Source: Lachnospiraceae bacterium (GTDB taxonomy: Bacteria > Bacillota > Clostridia > Lachnospirales > Lachnospiraceae). From it: a stretch of 5,242 nucleotides of DNA. Below are positions 1 through 5,126 of the stretch, in pieces (position 1 is the first letter of the stretch; each line of letters opens with the position of its first letter). The position numbers and the translations under genes were made by a program. The notes under the pieces are model-generated. The model made no database searches, was not told the DNA's origin, and saw nothing but the letters and a program-made list of their open reading frames with translations. The stretch covers positions 1 through 5,242 of the forward strand of contig JAFPYK010000183.1 in the NCBI GenBank assembly GCA_017412265.1. The letters run 5' to 3'.

Positions 1-58
1 CCACTACCGGGCGGATTCGGGACTTTCACCCGTTAGAAACGTGCGCCGCCAGGCGCAC
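1..58 (-). mobile_element. 5' end of a group II intron (partial, probably class C)
   Basis: Read on the minus strand, position 58 begins GTGCGCC, matching the GUGYG start of bacterial group II introns. About 30 nt on comes a GGGTGAAAGTCCCGAA block. Together they resemble, from memory, the start of domain I of the Oceanobacillus iheyensis class IIC intron (GUGUGCCCGGC, then GGGUGAGAGUCCCGAA). The start could also fold as a 7-bp hairpin, GTGCGCC/GGCGCAC (41-47 with 52-58). The intron lies on the same strand as mgtE, 4 nt after the mgtE terminator stem, so the upstream exon ends in TTTTTGTG. Class C introns are known to insert behind intrinsic terminators. The rest of the ribozyme, any reverse transcriptase/maturase and the 3' end lie outside the window, so mobility and completeness cannot be judged. 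The main doubt is that only 58 nt are visible. Confidence 0.68.
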
Positions 59-62
59 CACA

Positions 63-94
63 AAAATGGCATGACCACACGGTCATGCCATTTT
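63..94 (-). terminator. intrinsic terminator of mgtE
   Basis: A perfect 14-bp inverted repeat, AAAATGGCATGACC (63-76) and its complement (81-94), encloses a 4-nt loop. On the minus strand the stem ends in a run of five T (66-62), and it lies 24 nt past the mgtE stop codon. The stem is symmetrical, with A and T runs on both sides, so it could also stop plus-strand transcription. The putative group II intron begins 4 nt beyond it. Confidence 0.88.
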
Positions 95-118
95 AAAACC
101 ATATAGAACGCTTCGCCC

Positions 119-1528
119 TCAGCGTGCCAACTGATCCAGATGCAGGGTCTGAATCAGAAGCACCCACGAGAGGCTGTAATACGTCACGACAGCGATCAAG
201 TCGTTGATCGTCGTGATCAGGGGACCGGAAGCCACGGCCGGATCCACACCGATCTTCTTAAAGAACATCGGGATCAGTGTGCCCACGGAACTCGAGATGA
301 TCATCGCAATCCACAGAGAGAACGCAATGCATCCGGAGACCGTAAATGCCATGCTGGCAGGATAATGCTTAAAAAATGTGATGTAGCAGCCCACAATCGC
401 AAAGGCAAATGTGCCCAGCAGCAGACCGTTCATAAAGCCGACCCTCATCTCCTTAAAGACCAGGCCGAACTTCTCCCTTGTCGTCAGATTCGGTGCATCC
501 GTGATGACACGGATCGTCACCGCCAGCGACTGCGTACCGGTATTACCGGACATGTCCAGAATCAGCGACTGGAACGCCATGATCAGCGGCAGCGCCGCGA
601 CCACCTTCTCAAATGCGCCGACTACAGTGGAAACGCCCAGTCCCAGGGTCAGCAGGACAATCAGCCAGGGGAGACGCTTCCTCATACTCTGGAAGAGCGG
701 CTCCTTCAGATCTTCCTCTGCGGTCAGACCTGCCAGCTTCACGTAGTCTTCACCGAGCTCTTCATCGACCACTTCGATGATGCTCTGCGAGGTGATGACA
801 CCCAGAATCCGGTTGTTATGATCGAGGACCGGGATAAAGTCCTCCGAATAATCCTTCAGACGCTCGATACAGTCATCGATGTCCTCGGTGCCGTACACGT
901 ACGGGAAAGAAGTGATGATCAGATCCTCCAGAGGATTCTCCCCCCGGGCAATGATCAGTTCCTTCAGGTCAATGGCGCCGTAAAATGCGCCGAAATCATC
1001 CACCACGAACAGCGTGGAGATGTTGTCGTTCCTGCCCGCCTGCTCGACCAGCTCATGCATCGCCTGCTTGACGTTCAGGTTCTCCCGGATGATGATGCAG
1101 TTGGTCGTCATGCGCGAACCGATCTCATCCTCATCGAAGGACGCGATCAGCGCGACATCCTTTCTCGACTCCACATCCATCAGGTCAATCATCAGGGCCC
1201 GGCGCTCCTTATCGAGCGCACGCAGAATCTCCGTCGCGGTGTCAGACTCCATATCCGAGAGCACCGTCGCAGCCTTCTGCGGGTCCATCTCATTGATGTA
1301 GGTCGCCGCATCGTCCGTGTACTCGAAAATCTCCGAAAGCATCGACACGGTCAGGATGCGGTACAGTTTCTTTCTCTCCGTCGGGGTCAGATGATCCAGC
1401 ACCGACGCGATATCATTCTCATGATAATCTTCCAACTTCTCCCGCAGAATCCGCGGAGAAGTGTTTCCTCGGATGAGCCGAATGACCTCTTCCTCATAAT
1501 TCGGCTTCACCATATTTTGCTCGTCCAT
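119..1528 (-). CDS. mgtE: MgtE magnesium transporter/channel
   Basis: Cytoplasmic-membrane Mg2+ channel of the MgtE/SLC41 family, 469 aa, close to the usual 450-480. The soluble N-terminal MgtE_N superhelical domain spans about residues 36-138. Two CBS domains follow (about 139-200 and 203-258), which in characterised homologues bind Mg2+ and close the pore when cell Mg2+ is high. The five-helix pore domain runs from about 286 to 465. It contains the GNTGTQS signature (328-334), PAVASGP (430-436) and an NDL motif in the last helix, whose Asp443 matches the pore Mg2+-binding aspartate. The acidic linker DEELGED (255-261) leads into the connecting helix. The ATG at 1526-1528 is supported by AGGAGG at 1536-1541 with a 7-nt spacer. 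It is transcribed alone, divergently from the MATE gene, behind a long structured leader. No M-box signature was found there, so the regulator is unknown. The gene appears intact. Confidence 0.97.
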   Translation of the reverse strand: MDEQNMVKPNYEEEVIRLIRGNTSPRILREKLEDYHENDIASVLDHLTPTERKKLYRILTVSMLSEIFEYTDDAATYINEMDPQKAATVLSDMESDTATEILRALDKERRALMIDLMDVESRKDVALIASFDEDEIGSRMTTNCIIIRENLNVKQAMHELVEQAGRNDNISTLFVVDDFGAFYGAIDLKELIIARGENPLEDLIITSFPYVYGTEDIDDCIERLKDYSEDFIPVLDHNNRILGVITSQSIIEVVDEELGEDYVKLAGLTAEEDLKEPLFQSMRKRLPWLIVLLTLGLGVSTVVGAFEKVVAALPLIMAFQSLILDMSGNTGTQSLAVTIRVITDAPNLTTREKFGLVFKEMRVGFMNGLLLGTFAFAIVGCYITFFKHYPASMAFTVSGCIAFSLWIAMIISSSVGTLIPMFFKKIGVDPAVASGPLITTINDLIAVVTYYSLSWVLLIQTLHLDQLAR

Positions 1529-1559
1529 CGGTCTCCCTCCTCTTTGAAATGTTACAAGA

Positions 1560-1660
1560 GGACGATGATTCCGCCCAGACGCTCTCTATCTTGCCGCGAA
1601 CGAAGGATAAGGCGCGGCATCATCCGGCGTCTGTATGTGATTCGGAATACTACTTCGTCC
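1560..1660 (-). promoter_or_regulatory. nested structured 5' leader RNA of mgtE (candidate cis-regulator)
   Basis: Reading the minus strand, four perfect helices nest in order. GGACGA (1655-1660) pairs with 1560-1565, ATTCCG (1643-1648) with 1568-1573, CAGACGC (1627-1633) with 1576-1582, and GCCGCG (1613-1618) with 1593-1598. This gives 25 bp separated by asymmetric internal loops, with a 14-nt terminal loop. Such exact nesting within about 100 nt, 18 nt upstream of the mgtE Shine-Dalgarno, suggests a cis-acting RNA. There is no U-tract after the last helix, so control would more likely be translational, Rho-dependent or through RNA stability than by intrinsic termination. I do not recognise the fold. 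The conserved M-box strings are absent, and it does not look like the yybP-ykoY Mn2+ motif. The pairing is seen directly; the function is inferred. Confidence 0.55.
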
Positions 1661-1681
1661 CTGGCTGTCGCCGTTATCCAC
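1586..1681 (-). CDS. possible 31-codon upstream ORF (leader peptide) of mgtE
   Basis: A GTG codon (1679-1681) follows a good Shine-Dalgarno, AGAGAGGTGA (1687-1696), with a 5-nt spacer. It opens 31 codons ending at TAG (1586-1588). A GTG three codons earlier (1688-1690) is in frame but overlaps the Shine-Dalgarno. The peptide starts VDNGDSQGR and contains TPDDAAPYP near its end, so it has four prolines and an acidic pair. The frame covers the 5' arms of all four leader helices, and its stop lies 3 nt before the 3' arm of the third helix. Translation would therefore melt the structure. Proline-rich leader peptides such as MgtL control the Mg2+ transporter gene mgtA in enteric bacteria, so the position is suggestive. 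A second short frame (1552-1623, ATG start, 23 aa, ending GGIIVLL) overlaps it. The evidence is only the Shine-Dalgarno and the context. Confidence 0.35.
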   Translation of the reverse strand: MDNGDSQGRSSIPNHIQTPDDAAPYPSFAAR

Positions 1682-1753
1682 TTCGTTCACCTCTCTTTTT
1701 CATGAAATAAATGCGTCCGCGCATCAAAAATGCGCATAAAATGACACATAATT

Positions 1754-1782
1754 ATCATACTCTGATTTGTCAATTGCGTCAA
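1754..1782 (-). promoter_or_regulatory. sigma70-type promoter of mgtE
   Basis: On the minus strand a -35 box TTGACG (1777-1782) and a -10 box TATGAT (1754-1759) are separated by exactly 17 bp. Each box has five of six consensus bases. Transcription would start near 1747, giving an mgtE 5' leader of about 220 nt. The first part of that leader can form either of two competing small hairpins. One pairs 1719-1724 with 1730-1735 (6 bp); the other pairs 1711-1715 with 1720-1724 (5 bp). Confidence 0.7.
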
Positions 1783-1803
1783 TCCGTTTGCCCCCTTTTC
1801 CTT

Positions 1804-1832
1804 TTGCTTTTTCTCGCAAATGAGCGTATACT
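1804..1832 (+). promoter_or_regulatory. sigma70-type promoter of the MATE-DUF4250 operon
   Basis: TTGCTT (1804-1809) and TATACT (1827-1832) are spaced 17 bp apart. Transcription would start near 1839, leaving a short leader of about 30 nt with AAAGGAGG at 1855-1862. The stretch between this promoter and the divergent mgtE -35 box is pyrimidine-rich (1790-1815). No clear operator palindrome is visible. Confidence 0.6.
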
Positions 1833-1870
1833 GATCCCTTGAAAACACATCGGGAAAGGAGGCGCGCACG

Positions 1871-3247
1871 ATGGCAAAGGATCTGACCAAGGGCAGGATC
1901 ACTCCGCTCTTAATCAAGTTCACAGTGCCTCTGGTTCTGGGCAATCTTCTCCAGATCACCTACAACGCCGCGGACTCCATCATCGTCGGCCGCGCGGTCG
2001 GCAAGGAAGCCCTCGCCGCCGTCGGCACCTGCAACCCGGTGATGACCCTGATGATCCTCTTCCTGAACGGCCTGTGCATCGGCGCTGCCGTCCTGATGGG
2101 CACCCAGTACGGAGCAGGAGATTATGACACCCTGAAGCGCCAGGTCAGCACCACTCTGCTCGCCGGCCTCGTCTTCACCGTGGTCCTCTCCGTGCTCTGC
2201 ATCGTGTTTGCCGGCCCGATCCTGAAGCTCCTTCAGGTCGATCCCGACTGGTACGACATCGCCCTCGAATACATGCAGATCATCTTCCTGGGCCTCGTCT
2301 TCACCTACCTCTACAACTTCTTCTCCGCGACCCTTCGGGCCCTCGGAGACTCCATCGCCCCGCTGCTCTTTCTCATGATCAGCGCCGGCGTCAATATCGC
2401 GGGAGACCTCTTCTTCGTCCTGGTCCTCGACTGGGGGAGCCGCGGCTGCGCCATCGCAACCGTCCTCTCCGAAGCACTCTCCGCCGCCTTCTGTGTCCTC
2501 TACATTCACCTGCGGGTGCCCCTCCTGGATCTGGGGCGCAAATGGCTCGTATTTGACCGCAGCCTCCTCGCACAGACCATCCGATTCGGCTGGGCAAGCG
2601 CCATGCAGCAGGGCACCGTACAGCTCGGCAAGATCGCCACGCAGGGCATTGTCAACACGATGGGCGTCAACATCGCGGCCGCATACGCCATCGTCAACCG
2701 TCTGGATGACTTCGCGGTTCTCACCGAGCAGAACATCGCCCACGCACTCACCGCCTTCATGGCCCAGAACCGCGGCGCCGGCCGCACCGAACGTGTGCGC
2801 GGCGGCTTCTTCGCCGGCCTGCGCCTGGAGGTCATTTACGGTGCGATCGTGAGCGTCCTGGCGTTCGCCCTGGCCGCTCCCCTCGTATCCGCCTTCACCA
2901 AGGACCCCGACGTCCTCCGGGAAGGCGTCACCTACCTGCGCCTGATGGCGCTCTTCTACCTGATGCCCGCCGTCACCAACGGCGTGCAGGGTTACTTCCG
3001 CGGCATCGGCCAGATGCGCGTCACCCTGCTCTCCAGCATCGTCAACATGGGCATGCGCGTGGCCTCCGCCGCGCTCTTCGTCCTCGTGCTCCGCATGGGC
3101 ATGCATGCAGTCCCCCTCTCTTACGTCGTGGGCTGGGCCTTCATGCTCCTTGTCGAAGCTCCGATCTTCATGAAAAACCTGCACCACCTGAAAGCCGGGC
3201 CCGCGCCCGCAGAAAGGACCCCCGATGAATCTCACCCTGCCCAATGA
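1871..3247 (+). CDS. MATE-family multidrug/cation antiporter
   Basis: Integral-membrane exporter of the multidrug and toxic compound extrusion family, which exchanges Na+ or H+ for organic cations, drugs or metabolites. Its 458 aa fit the usual 12-helix, 440-480 aa form. Two MatE repeats are visible, about residues 14-175 and 235-400. They share paired motifs: TQYGAGDYDTLKRQ (78-91) echoes AQNRGAGRTERVRGG (298-312), and TLRALGD (154-160) echoes GYFRGIGQ (374-381). The N-terminal DLTKGRITPLLIKFTVPLVL leading into helix 1, then YNAADSIIVGRAVG (31-44), is typical of clostridial YoeA/DinF-like MATE proteins. The start is supported by AAAGGAGG (1855-1862) with an 8-nt spacer. The tail from residue 442 is polar and proline-rich and overlaps the next gene by 23 nt, suggesting translational coupling. 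The substrate cannot be predicted, and no regulator gene is adjacent. Confidence 0.95.
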   Translation: MAKDLTKGRITPLLIKFTVPLVLGNLLQITYNAADSIIVGRAVGKEALAAVGTCNPVMTLMILFLNGLCIGAAVLMGTQYGAGDYDTLKRQVSTTLLAGLVFTVVLSVLCIVFAGPILKLLQVDPDWYDIALEYMQIIFLGLVFTYLYNFFSATLRALGDSIAPLLFLMISAGVNIAGDLFFVLVLDWGSRGCAIATVLSEALSAAFCVLYIHLRVPLLDLGRKWLVFDRSLLAQTIRFGWASAMQQGTVQLGKIATQGIVNTMGVNIAAAYAIVNRLDDFAVLTEQNIAHALTAFMAQNRGAGRTERVRGGFFAGLRLEVIYGAIVSVLAFALAAPLVSAFTKDPDVLREGVTYLRLMALFYLMPAVTNGVQGYFRGIGQMRVTLLSSIVNMGMRVASAALFVLVLRMGMHAVPLSYVVGWAFMLLVEAPIFMKNLHHLKAGPAPAERTPDESHPAQ

Positions 3248-3407
3248 CCCCGCCATGCTGCTCTCTTTCCTGAACCTTCGCATGCGCGACTACAATGAGA
3301 CCCTGGACGATGTCTGCGCGCTCTACGGCGCGGACCGCGAAGCCGTCGAAGAAAAGCTTCGCGAGATTGACTACGAATACGACGAAACGCTGCGCCAGTT
3401 TGTCTGA
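3225..3407 (+). CDS. DUF4250 family small protein
   Basis: A 60-residue cytosolic protein of unknown function, matching the DUF4250 family found in Clostridia. Recognisable features are the N-terminal NDPAMLLSFLN stretch followed by MRD (residues 7-21), and the C-terminal IDYEYDETLRQFV (48-60). The middle, LDDVCALYGADREAVEEKL (27-45), looks like a short helix-turn-helix-like fold, but no DNA-binding role is shown. The ATG lies inside the 3' end of the MATE gene, preceded by AAAGGA (3213-3218) with a 6-nt spacer. The overlapping layout and the single terminator downstream put it in an operon with the MATE gene. The length is normal for the family and the gene appears intact. Confidence 0.9.
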   Translation: MNLTLPNDPAMLLSFLNLRMRDYNETLDDVCALYGADREAVEEKLREIDYEYDETLRQFV

Positions 3408-3420
3408 GCAGTTGGAAAGC

Positions 3421-3452
3421 AAAAGGCCCGCCTGAGACAGGCGGGCCTTTTT
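3421..3452 (+). terminator. intrinsic terminator of the MATE-DUF4250 operon
   Basis: A perfect 14-bp stem, AAAAGGCCCGCCTG (3421-3434) with 3438-3451, has a 3-nt loop AGA and runs straight into five T (3448-3452). It starts 13 nt after the DUF4250 stop codon. The A run on its left side would let it work weakly in the other direction too. Confidence 0.95.
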
Positions 3453-3463
3453 GATATGGGGTT

Positions 3464-3541
3464 TTATGGGCTTGGCTGGATGTATTATGGACTTGGGTGG
3501 GGGCTATAGGCTTGGCTTAGTATTATATGAACTTGCTGCAT
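3464..3541. repeat. four degenerate tandem repeats of about 20 bp
   Basis: Four units resembling TTATGGRCTTGGCTGG begin near 3464, 3485, 3505 and 3523. The shared CTTG core occurs at 3471, 3492, 3511 and 3532, spaced 21, 19 and 21 bp, about two helical turns. The units are imperfect, and the last keeps only TTATATGAACTTGCTG. The block is G/T-rich on the plus strand, unlike the flanking genes. It lies between two convergent terminators and encodes nothing recognisable. It may be slippage-derived spacer DNA or a phased binding array. Confidence 0.45.
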
Positions 3542-3572
3542 CCCCCGCGCCACGAGCCTTCCGCGGGGGATG
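3539..3572. repeat. GC-rich inverted repeat between convergent genes
   Basis: CATCCCCCGCG (3539-3549) pairs perfectly with 3562-3572 across a 12-nt loop, an 11-bp stem. No T-tract follows on either strand, so it does not look like a standard intrinsic terminator. It sits between the MATE-DUF4250 terminator and the cysteine desulfidase terminator. It might stabilise a 3' end or act as a backup barrier to read-through. No gene is seen in the rest of 3453-3618. Confidence 0.5.
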
Positions 3573-3618
3573 TATCTTCCCCGGACGTTCCCCAACACCA
3601 TCCATCCCCGCATCACGC

Positions 3619-3651
3619 AAAAAAACCGGATGCGTCACCGCATCCGGTTTT
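3619..3651 (-). terminator. intrinsic terminator of the L-cysteine desulfidase gene
   Basis: A perfect 13-bp stem, AAAACCGGATGCG (3622-3634) with 3639-3651, has a 4-nt loop. On the minus strand it ends in seven T (3625-3619). It begins 18 nt past the stop codon of the desulfidase gene. Confidence 0.94.
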
Positions 3652-3669
3652 CCCTCATCACAATCTCAA

Positions 3670-4944
3670 TCAATCATTCAGCATGATATCCAGGATCGTC
3701 TCGTCCGTCTGCAGCATGCCGACCTTCGCCATCTTGCAGAACGCGTCCACCGTGCCCTGGTACGTGCTCTTGACCAGGCCCTCGCCCGGACGGAAGACTC
3801 TCCCGCGTTTCGCCATCTGATAGCCCACCAGGCCGGTCTCGATGGCCGCCGCGATCTTGCCCGCGCACGAAGACTTCGCGCCGTCGCACACCGCGCCGCC
3901 GATCACGCCCAGCGAGTTGGTGATGATCATACCGATCGTATCCGCGTCCGCACCGTCCATGAAAGCGATGCCGCAGACCGTAGCCGTGCCCGCGCTGATC
4001 GCGCCGCAGAAAGCGGACAGACGTCCGACCTTATACTTCTGCATGATGCCAACCAGGTTCGAGCAGAGAAGCCCGCGGTACATCAGGTCCTCCGACAGGC
4101 CCATGCGTCTCGCATAGGTGACCACGGGAACCGTCACGGTGATGCCCTGGTTGCCGGAACCGGAGTTGATCACGACCGGCATCTCACAGCCGTTCATGCG
4201 GGCGTCCGAACCGGCAGCCGCGCCGGCCTTCGCCATCACGAACACATTGTCTCCGTACATCTCGACCAGGGTCTTGCCCACAGACTCGCCCCAGTCATTG
4301 GTCAGGCCTTCCCGGGCGATCGCCATATTGCACTCGGCGGCTTTCTCCAGAAGGTCCCGAACCGCAGAATAATCCGCCGTGCGGCAGTATTCCACGATCG
4401 TGTCCAGCGTCAGGATCGAGCGGTCGGTTCCCAGCTCACCGGGATCCGTCAGGTCATAAGGGATCTCATAGACAGCCTCGCCGTTCTTCTCGATCCGGAC
4501 AATATGGTTATGGTTATGAAGGATCTCAACCATCGAGGACTCCTCACCCTTCTTGCAGCGCACGATGATGTGCAGCTTCGCAGGAGTCTTCAGAAACTTT
4601 ACCTTACAGGCATCTCTCGCCAGCATCTCCTTGGCCAGCTTCAGGTCCTCCTCCTTCACTGTGGTCAGAACCTCCAGCTCCAGATTCGGGTCACCGCCGA
4701 TTGCGCCCACCAGCGCCGCTGCCTCGATGCCCTTCAAGTCCACGGTCATCGGAACCGTGACAGCCTTCGCGTTCTTGATCAGATTGCCGCTGCACTCAAC
4801 GACCATCTCATCCGGAACCGCGCCCAGGGCCTCCTTCGCCTTCGCGGCTGCGTAAGCGATCGCAATCGGCTCGGTACAACCGAGCGCCGTCAACATTTCT
4901 TCTCTCAGAATCGCCTCAATCTGGCGACAACAGGCTTCCTCCAT
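3670..4944 (-). CDS. cyuA: L-cysteine desulfidase, UPF0597/CyuA (YhaM) family
   Basis: Cytosolic Fe-S enzyme expected to split L-cysteine into pyruvate, ammonia and hydrogen sulfide. It belongs to the CyuA/YhaM (UPF0597) family, related to the alpha part of Fe-S L-serine dehydratase. With the ATG at 4942-4944 it is 424 aa, close to E. coli YhaM. Diagnostic motifs are ALGCTEP (residues 20-26), INSGSGNQGITV (259-270), RLSAFCGA (308-315) and VCDGAKSSCAGK (352-363). Cys23, Cys313, and Cys353 or Cys360 would hold the [4Fe-4S] cluster. Their 40- and 7-residue spacings match those I recall for the Methanocaldococcus cysteine desulfidase. The start rests on GGAGG (4953-4957) with an 8-nt spacer. An in-frame GTG at 4981-4983 would add 13 residues but has only a weak Shine-Dalgarno. 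The gene has its own promoter and terminator. Activity on serine or another substrate is not excluded. Confidence 0.92.
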   Translation of the reverse strand: MEEACCRQIEAILREEMLTALGCTEPIAIAYAAAKAKEALGAVPDEMVVECSGNLIKNAKAVTVPMTVDLKGIEAAALVGAIGGDPNLELEVLTTVKEEDLKLAKEMLARDACKVKFLKTPAKLHIIVRCKKGEESSMVEILHNHNHIVRIEKNGEAVYEIPYDLTDPGELGTDRSILTLDTIVEYCRTADYSAVRDLLEKAAECNMAIAREGLTNDWGESVGKTLVEMYGDNVFVMAKAGAAAGSDARMNGCEMPVVINSGSGNQGITVTVPVVTYARRMGLSEDLMYRGLLCSNLVGIMQKYKVGRLSAFCGAISAGTATVCGIAFMDGADADTIGMIITNSLGVIGGAVCDGAKSSCAGKIAAAIETGLVGYQMAKRGRVFRPGEGLVKSTYQGTVDAFCKMAKVGMLQTDETILDIMLND

Positions 4945-4952
4945 CGTTTGAT

Positions 4953-4957
4953 CCTCC
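4953..4957 (-). promoter_or_regulatory. ribosome binding site deciding the cysteine desulfidase start
   Basis: GGAGG on the minus strand lies 8 nt before the ATG at 4942-4944. The longer reading from GTG (4981-4983) has only TAGGTAG nearby, and an ATG at 4957-4959 has none. The 19 residues before ALGC in the shorter form are similar to the family's usual N-terminal length, which supports the ATG at 4944. Confidence 0.65.
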
Positions 4958-5009
4958 ATCTGATTCAAAACAAAAGCATTCACGCAACTACCTATTACAA
5001 GGTGAAGTA

Positions 5010-5038
5010 ATTATAACAAATTTCTCAGAGAGATACAA
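5010..5038 (-). promoter_or_regulatory. promoter of the L-cysteine desulfidase gene
   Basis: On the minus strand a perfect TATAAT -10 box (5010-5015) lies 17 bp from a weak -35 box TTGTAT (5033-5038). Transcription would start near 5003, giving a leader of about 60 nt to the ATG at 4944. The -35 box starts 1 nt past the terminator stem of the upstream suf gene, so the two elements are packed together. The poor -35 may mean an activator is needed. Confidence 0.6.
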
Positions 5039-5039
5039 T

Positions 5040-5097
5040 AAGAATCACCGCATTTCAGGCAGGAAAAGCTTCCTTTCGGGGAAATGCAGTGACTCTT
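5040..5097 (-). terminator. probable terminator of the sufB/D gene
   Basis: On the minus strand AAGAGTCACTGCATTTC (5097-5081) pairs along its full 17 nt with 5056-5040, using two G-U wobbles. An inner hairpin AGGAA/TTCCT (5061-5065 with 5070-5074) caps it. The tract after the stem is only partly T-rich (ATTGTATC), so termination may be incomplete. In a plus-strand RNA the two wobbles would become A-C mismatches, so the fold is better suited to minus-strand RNA. It starts 29 nt past the suf stop codon. Confidence 0.65.
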
Positions 5098-5126
5098 TTC
5101 AGTTTTTCTTCATTTGTACTTGTAGA

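Noticed and set aside
1..74. Plus-strand open reading at the left edge that could be the C-terminus of a protein
   Set aside because: All three plus frames give short arginine/histidine-rich tails with no recognisable family, one of them ending inside the mgtE terminator stem. The minus-strand group II intron reading explains the sequence better.
140..1705. A 521-codon open frame on the plus strand opposite mgtE, with two shorter ones at 411-746 and 1014-1301
   Set aside because: They are antisense to an unmistakable mgtE. The translations are rich in Arg, His, Gln and Asp with no domain or membrane pattern, as expected for shadow frames in GC-rich coding DNA.
1529..1750. M-box (ykoK) Mg2+ riboswitch upstream of mgtE
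   Set aside because: Expected from family knowledge, but the conserved strings such as GTTAGGTGAGGCTCCTA and AATGGGTCAACAG are not present, so it cannot be called by eye.
1687..1959. A 90-codon minus-strand frame across the divergent promoter region
   Set aside because: It overlaps both promoters and the start of the MATE gene, has no Shine-Dalgarno and resembles nothing known.
1910..3283. A 457-codon open frame on the minus strand opposite the MATE gene, and other frames within 2391-2852
   Set aside because: The sequence is Gly/Glu/His/Asp-rich and low in complexity, with no ribosome site or family resemblance. The plus strand encodes a clear 12-helix transporter.
3168..3422. An 84-codon minus-strand frame over the DUF4250 gene
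   Set aside because: It is antisense to the DUF4250 gene and begins at the edge of the operon terminator. The plus-strand DUF4250 reading has a ribosome site and family motifs.
3451..5010. A 519-codon open frame on the plus strand opposite the cysteine desulfidase
   Set aside because: It starts inside the terminator region, runs through intergenic repeats and antisense to a conserved enzyme, and shows only Arg/His/Leu/Asp-rich composition.
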